From: Lasiodiplodia sp. COLG20
Taxonomy: Eukaryota > Ascomycota > Dothideomycetes > Botryosphaeriales > Botryosphaeriaceae
DNA: 64,000 nt
NCBI GenBank assembly: GCA_009801085.1
Contig: VNWV01000001.1
Location: forward strand, 3,844,001-3,908,000
Reading direction: 5' to 3'
The notes below the pieces were generated by a model that had not been told where the DNA came from, made no database searches, and saw only the letters and a list, made by a program, of their open reading frames with translations. Each line of letters opens with the position of its first letter. The stretch's first letter is position 1. Shown here piece after piece: positions 23,177-35,020 of the stretch. The translations under genes were made by a program, and so were the position numbers.

Positions 23177-24125
23177 TCAAATGTCCGAGCAGGGAGCGTG
23201 GTGCATCTCGAAGAAGGTGGTATCAACCTGAATGCCCCAGACATCTTCCCACTTCTTCCCATCACCTCCATTGTACAAGTCGCCAGCCACGTCGACGTAG
23301 CCATTCACCACCACGGGGTCCCATTGTCCCTGCGAGGTCTTCTTCTTGAAGCTCCTGGCATAGACGTCGCAGCCCTTGGCCGGGTCGGTGAAGGAGGCCT
23401 GGTTGGTGATGTTGAAGAAGAAGTCCACGGGCCAGGGCATCTTGCCGTCCGGCGAGGTGATGGCCTCCCACTTGCTGTCGAACTGGATGCCGACGGCATC
23501 CGAGTCATCTTTCTTGAACCCCTGGAGGAAGACCTTCCTGTCCTTGGCGTTGCCGTCGCGTGTGTAAGTGTACGGATCGCAGGGCGGATCGAACGTGGCC
23601 GGAATGACCTTGGTGCCGTACGAAGTAGCGTTCTTGATCGCGCCATCGTTGGAAGCGGTGATGAGCTGCGTCTTGACGAGGCGGAAGAGCGAGGAGGCCT
23701 TGGCGTCCGGGATGGACAGGAAAGGGAACTCGATCGAGACGCGCTGAGGTGAGGTACGTAGTCAATGATGCAGGTGAAAGAAGGCCAAGCTGACTTACAG
23801 TGAAGTCGGGCACTTTCAGACCCTTAGCCTGAACATCATGGTTGATGACGGCCTGGACCAAAGCCGGGTAGGCGTTCTTGGGCATCGCGGGGACTATCTC
23901 GTGGAAGGCCTCCTTCTGGATCTTGTACTTGTCGCCGACGATCTTCTGAGCCTCATCAAGCGTAATGAGGACGATAGCAAGAGTACCGTTCATAGTGCCG
24001 GCAATGTCCACGCCTTTGACGGGGGCAACAGGGTTGGGCTGCGATTCAGGCGTGCACGTCATAGCGACGACGCAGACAGCGCTGAAGTACAGCGCCGTCA
24101 GGACGGAGAGGATACCGAAGCGCAT
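23177..24125 (-). CDS. Secreted protein, tandem paralogue 1
   Basis: Exons 24125..23799 and 23743..23177 (55-nt intron) give 297 aa. An N-terminal hydrophobic segment ending in Ala/Met residues before TCTPESQPNP looks like a signal peptide. N-glycosylation sequons (NGT, NIT, NAT) and a few Cys are present downstream. Conserved blocks shared with the neighbour include EAQKIVGDKY, NHDVQAKGLKVPDF, EFPFLS and YGTKVIPATFDP-C. The blocks recall fungal acetoacetate-decarboxylase-like secreted proteins, but I am not sure of that family and see no catalytic proof. It lies 492 bp downstream of its paralogue in the same orientation. A 23-bp repeat sits in its 5' leader. Confidence 0.7.
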
Positions 24126-24174
24126 GGTGGCTGTTGTTGCCCTGGCAAGTGAGAGGGGGTATGTGGAGGATCTA

Positions 24175-24240
24175 GAAAGGTAGAAGGTGTAAGAACAGAA
24201 AGGTGGACGGTGTAAGAGCAGAAAGGTGGAAGGTGGAGGA
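24175..24240. repeat. 23-bp tandem repeat in the 5' leader, nearly three copies
   Basis: Units begin at 24175, 24198 and 24221, each starting GAAAGGT; the third is 20 bp. It lies 50-115 bp upstream of ATG 24125 on the minus strand, so it is probably transcribed or in the core promoter. Confidence 0.85.
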
Positions 24241-24560
24241 GGAGGTGAACAGGATTGCGGAGGATCTGAAGTATTTATGCTGACGGTCAGGGTCCAGGTC
24301 ACGCCGAAAATTTAGCGGCGCTATGCAAGAATGGAAGGAGCGCGGGTAAGTGACGCCGGTGAGGATCGAAACTGTAGCTTCATGGCGCGCGCGCTGATCA
24401 CTAACACTTTCCACTGGTTCAACTTGGCGCGATTGGGACAGTCATCACCTGCGACATCTCTGCAAGTCGTCAGGGACAGAGCCATCACATCCAAAAGCAC
24501 CGCCTGTTTCCGCATGTTGTATGGATTGTCTGCTTATTCTCACCACGCCGTCGGAGCCAT

Positions 24561-24578
24561 GACGTCAGTCACTGATAT
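24561..24578. repeat. 18-bp direct repeat, copy 2 (downstream of secreted gene 2)
   Basis: Exact copy of the sequence at 23113-23130, placed just after the stop of the second paralogue. Confidence 0.9.
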
Positions 24579-24617
24579 GTGAGTCCGAAGCAAGCTCACC
24601 ACAGCTTTCCACTCCTC

Positions 24618-25587
24618 TCACAACGTCTCGCACTTTTGATAGTTGATCTCAAGAAACGCCGTGTCAACCTTCACGCCCCAAACGCCCTTCCACATCGTCC
24701 CGGCGTCCTCACCTCTAAACACGTCCTTGCTCGCCCACACCTCGCCCCGGACCGCCACGGGCTCCCACGGCGCCATGGTGACAGCCGTGTCGAAGTACCT
24801 GCGCTGGACGTCGCAGCCCTTGGCCGGGTCCGCGAACGAGGGCTGGTTGGTGACATTGGCGAAGAAGGACAGCGGGTACGGGCTGTCGTGCATCTCATCA
24901 CAGCCAACGCTGCCATCATCGTCTCCGCACGCGCCGAGCGTGCTGAAGGTGGTCGTGAAGAGCGCGCTGCCGTCGGCGGGGAGGGGGTGGTTGGCGTTGA
25001 GATGGGTCGTCGTCACGTTGGCTTGGCTGGTGGTGCTGTACGCGTAGGCGTTGCAGGAAGGATCGAAGTTGGCCGGGATGACGCGCGTGCCGTACGAGGC
25101 GGAGCCGGTGAGGGCGACGGGGTTGGTGGCCGTCATGAGTTGCGTGTTGGCGAGGCGGAAGAGCGAAGTGCTTTTGGCGCCTGGCATCGACAGGAATGGG
25201 TATTCGATTGAGATGCGCTGGCGAGACAGGTCAGCCGAGTAATGTAGGTCTTAGAGGCAAACGTACGGTGAAGTCTGGAATCCCGATGCCGCCAGCCTGA
25301 ACGTCGTGGTCGAACACGGCCTGGAGGAGGGCCGGGTACATGTCTTCGGGCAGTGACGGAATGAGGGAGCGGTAGACAGCTGTCTGGATGGTGTATTTGG
25401 AGCCGACGATGCTCTGGGCTTGAGAAAGCGGGATAGGCAGGACGGCGAGGGTGCCGTTGATGGTGCCGGTGATGTTGAGGCCGCTGGACGCGGCGATTGG
25501 ATTGCGTTGCGATTCAGACTTGCACGTTAGAGTGGCGCTGACTAGGCCGAGGCACACCGCGAGGGTGGAGAGGATGTTTGTCTGCAT
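24618..25587 (-). CDS. Secreted protein, tandem paralogue 2
   Basis: Exons 25587..25267 and 25217..24618 (49-nt intron at the same position as in paralogue 1) give 306 aa. A signal peptide (MQTNILSTLAVCLGLVSA) precedes TLTCKSESQRNP, aligned with the neighbour's start. Shared blocks: QAQSIVGSKY, DHDVQAGGIGIPDF, EYPFLSMPGAKS, YGTRVIPANFDPSC, NVTNQPSFADPAKGCDV and the C-terminal WKGVWGVKVDTAFLE. Relative to paralogue 1 it has an extra segment rich in Thr and Asp with two Cys (GACGDDDGSVGCDE). Upstream sequences of the two genes are also similar (GAGGTCACGCCGA and GTGACGC blocks), so the duplication included the promoter. Function unknown; possibly acetoacetate-decarboxylase-like. Confidence 0.7.
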
Positions 25588-26257
25588 GGCGGATGTGGTG
25601 GACAGGAATGGTGCAGGCAAACGAAGGATCTCTTCAGCGTGAGAGTCGAGGTCACGCCGACACTGGAAAAGAAAGAACGACTTCGTGCAGCAAAGGAAGG
25701 AGTGTGAGTGGGTGACGCAACTGTGCATTTATGAGGAGCCGCATCGCCCCTTTAAGTCTAAATTTTAGCTTCATGGCCGCTATGCCGGACTGAGATAGCG
25801 GGCGTGCTACGGCTGAGAGTTTAGCTTAGCGCCATTGACACATTCATAGCTCTAAAAGCAGCCCGCAACAGAGTCGTAGCATCTATGCCATGCAGGAACT
25901 CTACTTAATACGGACGCCCACGAACACCAGCCGTGTTTGCTTTTCCAACTGCGGTAATTCCGCAGCGGACAAGCCCGGCGATCATTTGCTGGTTAAAGGT
26001 TTATTACCAGCCACACCTCAGCGTCCCAATAAAGTTTACAGCACATGTCAATCTGGATAAGCTGAGAGGATGTTCAAAGCTTCCTTCTCCATTTGATTAG
26101 CCGCGGCAGCAGATCCTGGGCATGCTCCCCGCATCTCGACACAGGTGCGCATGACTCGCTAGCCGAGCGCATCCGCCATCAGATATATCTCACCTCAGCG
26201 CCTTCCACCTCGACAGTACCTCCGCTCACCTCACCTCGCTCTCGCCCCACACAAACC
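25588..26257. other. Divergent intergenic region
   Basis: 670 bp between the minus-strand secreted gene and the plus-strand membrane-protein gene. It must carry both promoters. No gene seen. Confidence 0.5.
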
Positions 26258-27507
26258 ATGGTGAACTTCAACCTCTCTACCACCGTCCTGCTCCCGGCGC
26301 TCCTCGCCGCCGGGGCGACAACGACCATGGTCTTTAGCGCCAACAACGGCATGTTCGACGCAATCACCGACATCATCGACGACCCGACCATCACCACCAT
26401 GCCCGGCACCGCCGACGTGCCTCTGACCCGCGAATGGACCGGTATCGCCGCGCTGGACCGCCAATTCACTGTGCTCCTCATCTTCTTCTGGCAGCTGCTC
26501 GACGGCCGCCACCCCGCCGGCACCCTGCACGCCGTGCATTTCTTCGGCCAAATGGGCGCCTACTGGACCCTGATGCAGCTCGAAGCAAAGCGCGAAGGCA
26601 ACAAGCGGCGCGTCATCGCATAGTACGCTTAACCCCCATCTCCCCACACGCGAACCCCGCTGACATCACACCCCCTCGCCGCAGCACCACCCTCATCGGC
26701 CTCCTCTTCCAAAACATCTCCGTCGCCATCACCATCCCGCTCTGGTGCCTCCTCCACCTCTTCACCCTCCCCACCCGCACCAACTCCGCCACCCTAACTG
26801 CCAGCCTCACCCTCCCCGCCGCCGAAGCCCGCATGCTCCCCTGGGCCATGGCCCTCGGCTACGTCGCCCCCTCCCTCGCCATGACCCTGCCCTCTCCCGC
26901 CCTCACCACCCCTCTCGTCCAGCAATGGCTCGCGTCCACCTGGCAAGTCTTCCCACTCTGGATCTACCTCGCCCGCACCGTCCTCCTGCGCCCATTCTTC
27001 ACCTCCCCCACCCCGACCCCATCCTCCCCCGCCGCCGCCGCAACAGCCGCTTACCACGCCGCCTCCACCACCCACCTCTTCGCCCTCCTCCTCGCCGCCC
27101 TGCCCCACGCAACCACCCTCACCCTCTCCCTCTCCTCCCTCGCTTTCCCCACCCTCTTCGCCCCCGCGACCGCCGCGGCGCTGCACCCCGCCGCCGTCTT
27201 CCTGCCCAAGCTGTCGCCGGCCGGCACGACGGGCGTCGGGTTAGCCGAGGGCGTGACGCGGTTTATGCAGTGGGACGAGCTGGTCAGCAGCGTGGCGAGC
27301 GTCGTGTGGGCGGGGACGCTGTACCTGCGGGATACGCGGACGAAGGGCGGGCGCAGGTACGGGGTGGTCGGCGTGGTGGTGCGGGCGGTGGGGTGGAGTG
27401 TTGTGGGTGGGCCGGCGGCGGCGGCGGTGGGGTTGGTTTGGGCGAGGGATGAGGGGGTGTTGGGGTGGGAGGGGACGGGCGCGGGGGCTGGGGGGAAGAA
27501 TTTGTGA
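26258..27507 (+). CDS. Polytopic integral membrane protein (possibly AtmA/PaxA-like)
   Basis: Exons 26258..26622 and 26685..27507 (62-nt intron with CTGAC branch site) give 395 aa. ATG 26258 lies in ACAAACCATGG. The protein has about seven to eight hydrophobic helices, an N-terminal FSANNGMFDAITDIIDDPTI block and a motif FFWQLLDGRHPAGTLHAVHFFGQMGAYW. This block order resembles uncharacterised integral membrane proteins, including the AtmA/PaxA type of indole-diterpene clusters. No prenyltransferase, cyclase or P450 gene is nearby, so there is no cluster support. Third positions are very GC-rich, with long Pro/Ser/Thr/Ala codon runs. The C terminus is Gly-rich and basic. Confidence 0.65.
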
Positions 27508-28604
27508 GAGGATTTTTCTTTTGTTTGTGTTTCTGTTTGGGTTTTGTGGATGGTTGGCTGATTTGGGGTGTGGTGAGTAGAGGCGGGAGTAGGGAGAGCG
27601 GCGAAGTGGCGGTGGCACCTGATGCGGGGATTGAGGGTTACTTTATGCTTGATATGATGAAGTATATCAAGGCGGATATCGAGGTTTCGACCGCTGCGTC
27701 GTCGTCGCCGTCTGGCAATCTCGTGACGCCTGTAGTTACGGTGCCGAAATGAGACCAGGGTTGTGTGAAGATCCCTGCGTTGTCGAAGCAGTGATGTTTT
27801 GGTACGCATTTGATGATTGGGGGGATCGGTTGCACTGCATCGACTGAGAGGCGCAGACTGAGGGAAGGTCTGCCTTGCGAGGCCGCCCCTTGATGAGCCA
27901 GGCTGGTAGGACACACTCCTATTTACTGCCTGATACGCTATTCCGTAGCTATGCGCTTCCGACAACACACCAACAAGTTCTATCAGTACTTACTGGTGAC
28001 AGCGGTACAGCCCAGAATTCCGTCAGAAAGATCCAATTCTACACAACGGCCACAACCGCTGAGCAATCTCGCCTACCCTTGTTGAAAACGCGGATGCCGA
28101 GCATTGTGGCGCGTTGCGAGGCAGAAACGGCCCCATAAGCATTGCCAGAGACTTTCACATCCGACAGCCAGCACGGTTTTCCTTTCGTTCATGAAAGGCT
28201 GCAATGCCAATCTATCATACCACCACAATACAGACAGCCTCCAAGTCCGTCTTATTACATGTGCTACTTGATCAATACCAGGCTCTCTTGAACAGCGTCG
28301 AAGATAGAGGGTTGTGGGAGCGGGATACTGCAATGCTTGGCGTGCGTTAGTACGAAACCGAAGGTGCATGTCAAGCGCGAGAGGCTGCATCTCTCCCGCC
28401 TGAGATATGGTCCGGCTTCCCACTTCCTGCAAGGCTGATATTTCCACTTTCCCATTTCATCGCGCACCCTTTGAGCTCTCTACACACACAATCAATATCC
28501 TCTTCAAGGTAGCTGTCGACGTATCATCATCTCGTGCAAACAGTTCTTAATTCTGAAGCAGTCATTTAGACCCTTTTCATACCCGGAGAATAGCCCTCAT
28601 CCTC
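27508..28604. other. Intergenic region
   Basis: About 1.1 kb with only short frames lacking recognisable domains or convincing splice partners. No gene called. Confidence 0.5.
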
Positions 28605-29428
28605 ATGGGGAACACGCAATCCGATAACAGAGAGGCCAAGATCTACAATGGTCCTATCAAACGCGTTCCCGTTGTCAAACAGCTCTATAGCCTCGTCAGG
28701 GCATCCGTGTACGCCATGAAAGGAGACAAGGCGGAAGCCAAATGGAGCGCCAAAGGCGCGGTACCGGGATGGCAGACTTGCGAGCGGAAGATCCCCGCTA
28801 TGGCAGAGCGGGAAGTTCGGAAGTTGAAGGGCTACGCTGTCGGCGAGGTCAAGAAGCAATGGGATGATGTTAGGCCCCGACTCATCAATTACGCGACCTT
28901 TGGTGTGGTATCGCTTGTTGGCTTCCTCTTCTGGCACTCACAGAACAACGTAAGAAGATCCCCCTTTATGTCGGCATGTGTTGCTTCAGGTTCTACACTG
29001 ACTGCAGGTCCGCATAGCATGCTCAACAACGGAAATTCGAGGAGAGGCTTCTCAAGAAGATGGCAGCTCAATATCGCGAGGCCAGCTCCCGTCTGGAACA
29101 AGGCTCATGCCCTGCTCACTGCGAGTCAGCTTCGAGTAACAGTACGGAGGAAGTATCTTCCAATACGGTGTTCAATTGGAATTGGCTGGTGGTGGTACTA
29201 ATTTTTCTTACTTTTGCTGGAATTTCAGTCGTCGTCTCCAAGGCACAGAGATCACCAGCAAACCAATGGCCTGGACCAAAGCGGCAGCCGGTTACTGCGA
29301 TTCCGAGTCACTCTGAATTTACGACAAGGCCAGCCGGGCCAGAAAGACGGCCTCTCACCGAGGACAACTTACGGCAACTATCTCGACCTGGCCGAGCACG
29401 CCAGCGGCGACAGATGATAGTCAGTTAA
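28605..29428 (+). CDS. Small predicted membrane protein, unrecognised
   Basis: Exon 1 is 28605..28949. The nearest acceptor (CTGCAG) fails the frame, but CGCATAG ending at 29017 joins in frame to 29018..29428, giving 251 aa. The first exon opens with MGNTQSD, which could be N-myristoylated (Gly2), then a basic region and a hydrophobic stretch (ATFGVVSLVGFLF). Exon 2 has a charged helical part (QQRKFEERLLKKMAAQYREA) and a second TM-like stretch (NWLVVVLIFLTFAGISVVV), then a Pro/Arg-rich tail. The second hydrophobic stretch could instead be a 40-nt intron (GTGGTG...TTTCAG, with TACTAAT), which would change the C terminus. I do not recognise the family. Confidence 0.5.
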
Positions 29429-29784
29429 TTTCAGCCAGTTGGAAAATGTTCTCACTGAGCCTCTATTTGATATTCCGGATGATACTCCAAACCTCAACCG
29501 TCGTGTCTTTGTGTTTTTCTTTTTTGTCTTCTTGATCTGGAAACTTGGGAGCTGTATCGCTCCAAGTATATTGGGGTGACTTCCAATGACTGCTCTATTC
29601 TTTACGTAATATGGCGATATACTTGCGTAGCACTACTAGCTGGCTTGTCAGAACCCTCATAACATCTATCATTCCATCTACCATTCCTTCCAGAAGCGAA
29701 TTGATTGTACTTATCTCTAGCCTGAAAGCAGTCAAGCTAGAAATAGACTCCGAATTTAGCTTATGACACGATAGTATCTTCGTC

Positions 29785-32700
29785 TCATTCCGTGGTCAGG
29801 TCGGAGTCGATTGAACGGCAATCTTCATTTTCGCAGTCCTCCCTTAGTTTTTTAATGCAGAGATCACAGAATGTGGTACTCAAGCCACCATCATCCTTAG
29901 GGAGATCGCGGAGTCCCCGAACCAGATCTACTGCCTTGATGCGACTAGATCGGTCAGTTAATAACATTTTCCTAATCAGATGTGACGGGTTCCATGAGAA
30001 GTCGAAGCGCAATGCAGGTTGGTGCTGCGTATTTGGAGCCTGCGCATTCTGAGTCTGATTAACTGAAGTGAAATAAGATTCCAATTCAGCCTTGCGCTGC
30101 GCCCAAAGCGCTTCAAGGTCTACGTCGGATAGTTGCGGGTGGCGCTCCCAGATGGAAAGTCTCTCGCGATGAAGAATCTGAGGGAATGAATCCGATGGCT
30201 GGATAGCAACTGAGGCTGGTTGGAGAAGATCCAGCCACGGTTCGATAGCCTCAATATTCCGATTATACCATGAATGCTTGGAGCCATTGGCACCAAAATA
30301 TTGTCGGACATCTTCTACCGTCTTGCCTTCGATCACCGAGTACATTTCGAGATACACGCAGCCCAGAGACCAAATATCGGCAGATTCGTTTCGCTTCTCC
30401 CATTCAGCTACTTCTGGTGCGGAGTAACGGGGATCGTGGAAGCCTCTGCCGGAGGTCGTTGGGCGGGTGTCATAACCCCAGTCATGGCTAATTATAGATT
30501 AGCAGTCTTACCAGTGTATCTGCAGGAGACGTATCGGTCATACCTGATGCCAAAGTCTGTCAAGAGGATTTCACCATCTGATATTAAGCAATTCTGCGGT
30601 TTGATGTCTTTATGCCTATGATCTCATAAGCATCGATATCCTTTCAAGCTATTCTGATCGTACCTTATTCTCATGTCATGGAGCTTGTTCAAAGCCGAGG
30701 CCAGACAACCAAACCAGCGCTTCAGACTTGCAATATCAGGCGACGAGTCCAAGTACTGCGCAAGGTTCATTACTGCCACCGGAGAGAAGAGGACCGCAAA
30801 ATCGCCCACATCGGTATAGCTTCCTACCATACGGACAAAATGATGATATCCTTCGGATGTCACTCGTCGAAGTACCTCCAACTCTTTCTCAAACATGGTT
30901 GTGGCTTCAGTCGCTCGGCCGCCTTGCAGCTTTCTCTCGCGCGGAATGAGTTTTCTCGCAACATGACGGTTATTCCTCGAATCGATGCAATGCGAAACCG
31001 ATCCAAATCCACCGCAGCCAAGTTCCTCCAGGGTTTCGAGATGCGAATCTGCATCCAGGAAGTGCTGGTGTAAGTCGGGATCCATCGATTGACTGAGAAC
31101 AAGCTCTTGATTCTGCAAAAAGCCATCCTTTACCTCCGGCTCTTGAAACAACTGCCTCAATAATTGATTGTCAAATGGAATCCATGTATCGGTTACTCCA
31201 GCACCCGCGAAAATTGGCAAAAGATCCAGACGGTCCATAGAATTGAGAATACAGTAGACTCGAGGGTTTGATGCCCAACGGAACATTTGCTGATAGGCAA
31301 GCTCGCCACGGACCAGCTCAAAATGCTGCTCTGTGAAAGGTTTCTGGGAACCGGGAATTTTCTCACGCACTTCCAGGCATGTGATCTCAACATCACCAAG
31401 TCTGTTGACACAGCACTCGTGGCACCACGCTGACTCCACCTCGGCCAGTGTCCGGATCTTTGAGGCCACCTGTTTCGCTGTCGGCCGAGTTGTATGTTGT
31501 CCAGACAGCATGCTCTCTACCAAGTCAAAGATGGACCAGGAGAACCGCTGAGAATCTTTTCCATGGAGTATGCGAAGATATTTCTGAGTCCATCGTGTAT
31601 GCCGGTCGAAGAAAAGTTCAGACTTGCTTGCGGTGTCGAGGTTTCGGCCGCATATACGGCTCAACATCTGCAAGTAGACATTCCCGAGGCCCCGTACATC
31701 TTCTAATTCATCGTCAGGTGAAAGGTAGTTATTTGTCATCTCTCTCCGGTCAACGCTGTAAGCCATCAGAATCATCAACGGCATAGCGCAAAACTTTGAA
31801 CCCACCTTGAGGCAAAGTTCGCGATGATGATGTTTTCTCTGTCAACGAATACGCTTGTCGCCTTGATGTTGCGGTGGCTGAGCTGATTCAGTATCCCTGT
31901 CTCCAAGATCCGGAATGCCCGTCAACTTACCGGATTGAGTTGCTATGTAGATACAAGATTGCTGATGCCAAACAGCCCATCCAACCCTGGAGTTGAGCGA
32001 TAAGATTTGGATCTTTCCCGAAGTTGGCCATTAACTGTGATAGATTGCATTCCTCGACCGGCGCGAAGATGAATGAGATGGAGTCTGGTGTGGAGTAACT
32101 TCCAACGAAGTCTGTCAGATGGCGATGGTGCAGGCGACTGAGAATTGTGATTTCAGTATAATCGCAGGGCTGAGGAATCGTTGTACTCCTGGAGACTACT
32201 TTTCGCGTGTATAATTTCCCAGACAATTTGTCTTGGACGGCATCAACAATCCACCGTTCCTGCGCGCAAATTCTCCTAATCTGTCGCATAGGCCAATCAT
32301 CGGGTCCGTGATAGGAAACATGTGTCCTGTAAGGCCATGTTTCAAGCGAAGGTAGACGCTTGGCCAAAACCAGCTTTTGCACCTTGGAGAAGTGTTCGAA
32401 GCCTTGGATATGAGCCAAAAGGGTGGACACGACTCTCTGTGGGGGAATTGGTATACAAAAGTCTGTAATCCCGTCATTAAGAACGTCGTCGAGTCTGTGA
32501 AGAAGCCCGAGCATCCGAAAGATGCAGTAAAGCGTTGGATTATTCGCCCATTCCTTGTAGCCTCTGGAGTCCAGGATCCGGGCAATAGCCTTGATGTCTT
32601 CGGGAGATTTGCGCTTCCTCGTGGGCGGAAAATATTCATTCAAGTCTTGCAGCTCGGTTGAGTCTCTTCTCAATGCAACCATCGTAAGCAGGACGGCTAC

Positions 32701-32811
32701 TCGTGGATTTTTTGCGCAACGCGAGGCTGAAAGTGGGGGTTTTGATGAGCTGACGCCAAGTCTCGGATAAGTCTGGTGGGGAGATAGAAGGCTGGGTACA
32801 TGGGTGTTCAT
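29785..32811 (-). CDS. Tandem pseudokinase-kinase protein with internal duplication
   Basis: Five exons: 32811..31931, 31877..31806, 31755..30664, 30615..30544 and 30487..29785, giving 939 aa with every phase matching. The protein is two copies of one module, an N-terminal helical domain plus a protein-kinase domain. The helical domains align at EWANNPTLYCI (~88) and RWASNPRVYCI (~477). Kinase 2 has a glycine loop (GCGGFG, ~564), VARK Lys (~586), HKDIKPQN (~683), DFG (~702) and APE, so it looks catalytically competent for Ser/Thr. Kinase 1 keeps the Lys (YTRK, ~204) but has no glycine loop, reads HRNIKATS in place of HRD and NFA in place of DFG, so it is a pseudokinase. Exons 2 and 4 are both 72 nt and have equivalent boundaries, so the duplication included introns. 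An alternative start is Met44. Likely cytosolic signalling; target unknown. Confidence 0.8.
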
Positions 32812-33622
32812 TGGTTTGTCGGATATGTGAGGCTGTAGATTCGCCTGCGCCTCCTTGCCGATCCTTCATAATCAAAACAATCGATTTTCCCCTCACACTC
32901 AAGAAAAGCCTGGTTTAATAGTTTTTCTTTCTGTGCCTACAACACCCTCTTCCTTACCTCCCCCATCGCATTCAGTAGCCCCTACGCACTCAGCGTCATT
33001 TTCACGTCGCGTCACACCGTAATCAAAACATAAAGATCTCAGCCTCACAACCCTTTATTTGTAGCTTTAAGTTCAATATTTTATATCACCTCAATCAAAT
33101 CCAGACTCGATAAGGATTTGCGTTCCTATTTTCCTCTTGTTTTAGTAAGGGAGGTGAAACTATGGGAGGGCCGGCTGGTCAATTATGATACGGGGATAGG
33201 TTCCTCAGTAGCAACGGTAGCATTATAACGAGTGACTATGGCAAAAACAATAGAGAAGTGTTTCGTGTTACACACGGTTATCTACGGCAAGGAGATATTG
33301 ACATTGAACCTGGCTCCCACCACGCTCTCTCTTTCTAGTATGGCAATCATGCCTGTACCCAGCCTGCCAGCGTTGAAATCAATATATGTGTCATTCTGGT
33401 AGCAAATTCCCTTGCCAGAGTTCGATTCAACCGATGTGTGTATAGTAAAATCTGCGATTCGGTATCTACAACGGACTGTCAGCGAGATCTTTTTGCATAA
33501 TAACAAAGGGAAACCCAACAGCTTACACTGCCATGCAGTTCTGAAATTCAGGGTAGATTGTTCTCGGATGTCGTTTGATGTGTCAATGTGTAATCCTTCC
33601 ATAGATCGGTAAATGGTGCGTT
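32812..33622. other. Intergenic region
   Basis: About 0.8 kb. Short minus-strand frames near 33282-33641 have no recognisable domain. Part may belong to the 3' end of the retropepsin-like fragment. Confidence 0.4.
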
Positions 33623-33991
33623 TTAATTTGCAAGCCCGCACTGAATAGCTGTTTCGCGGCCCAACAGGATGTCGAAGGGCGGATCGTATTGCGAGACGAC
33701 GGCAAAACGAGCCACCCTTGTGTTTCTTGACTTTCTAAACCCCCATTCGAGATCAACATATCCTCTGATGTCCAGCAGCGTTCCTTGAAAAGGGACCTTC
33801 GGAGAGGTTCTCGCCTTCTCGTCTTGTTGAATTTCGAGGCGCAGAACTTCCGAGACCAGCTTTGGTGAAATTAAATTGGCGTCACCATTGTCTGCGGAGT
33901 ACCAAAGTACCGCAAGCTTCGATATCCTCTCACTAGCTTGGTTAGAGATATAGATGCGTATCGTCTCCACAACGTCCTCGTCAACTTTCGA
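33623..33991 (-). CDS. Retropepsin-like domain fragment (terminal exon)
   Basis: An open frame of 122 codons begins after a consensus acceptor (CCTTTCAG, ending 33992) and runs to the stop at 33623. It contains LWYSADNGDANLISPKLV, an aspartic-protease-like turn with DNG where active retropepsins have DTG, then DLEWGF, and FDILLGRETAIQCGL, the second conserved block of this fold. The upstream exon(s) and start codon could not be fixed; a GTACGT donor near 34130 may mark one. It shares layout with the gene at 36361..37290. Such domains occur in single-copy fungal proteins and in retroelement remnants; no reverse transcriptase or integrase is nearby. The Asn for Thr change suggests no protease activity. 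Confidence 0.4.
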   Translation of the reverse strand, partial: SKVDEDVVETIRIYISNQASERISKLAVLWYSADNGDANLISPKLVSEVLRLEIQQDEKARTSPKVPFQGTLLDIRGYVDLEWGFRKSRNTRVARFAVVSQYDPPFDILLGRETAIQCGLAN

Positions 33992-35020
33992 CTGAAAGGC
34001 AAAACATCAGCAACTGCAAAATTTGTAAGAGGGTGATGAAGATTGTGGAGTTTTCCGTTACTATCATCCTTTAAGTAACAAGCTATGTCACCGGACCGCT
34101 CCACAAGCAAACCATAGGTTTGGTACGTACCGGTTTATGCTGCTTTTGAAGACAAAGCAAGCGCAAACACATATTGATATTTTTGATGGGCGGCGAGAAC
34201 TCCTTCAGGCGGCAAAGAGTGAAGGGCTTCGTAGTGAGTGGATGTCAGAAGTTGAGAGGTACGACAGATCGCCCCGCAGTTGAAAGAGGGGGCGCTAGAA
34301 CCGATTTAGGGCCCCGGGCTTCTTAGCCTCATATCCCATAGAAGCATTGCAGGATTCAACTTTGAGCACGACGCGACGAAAAGAGCTGAATATTTGATGA
34401 ACGTTAAAGCATCGAGACCAGCCTTGCTGAATTTGTTGCGTTCACCTTTGTGTTCGCGTGCTGAAAATCCGCGATGGACAGTGGCGCTGAGAAACTCTTC
34501 GGATTCGTTGGGCACACTTGAAACATACTGTTGCCTGGCCAGTCGACTCATTGGTACGGTAAACAGGTAGGCGCATATATACTGTCGTACAAGGGCTTAC
34601 TTCCCCTCACCGAAGACCGAGGGGTTGGAGACCCGGTTTCTGCGCAGTTTGAATGTCTGTGCGCGCCATTCACCCGACAGTTCGCCCAGACCCAAGAAAT
34701 TACAGCCTCTCTCATCCAACTTTCAGAGCTAGAAATGAGCATCAAACTTGTTATTTATTTATTCATCTTCGCGATTCAGGCTCTCGTGACGAGAGTAGGC
34801 TCTGACGTTCACAGTATGCCTTGCGGCTTCATTCATGCATTGACACGCCATCATGCATGAAAGCCACAGCCTCGCGCCCGTAAGCATGAGCATCCCCCTT
34901 CTTGATGCACCGCTGCGAGGCTGAAAGAGCCTCTGGACAGCATACAAGACTCCTGCTCTACCACCAGATGAAGCAGCCTCGTGGTCGCCAGGTGGTATCG
35001 AAAAGCGTGTGTACATTGAG
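33992..35020. other. Intergenic, possibly with unresolved 5' exons of the retropepsin-like gene
   Basis: About 1 kb with no supportable complete gene. Short frames at 34300-34860 lack domain signals. Confidence 0.4.

Noticed and set aside
27051..27968. 305-codon minus-strand frame opposite the polytopic membrane gene
   Set aside because: Antisense shadow of a GC-rich gene with low-complexity Thr/Pro/Arg content and no domain.
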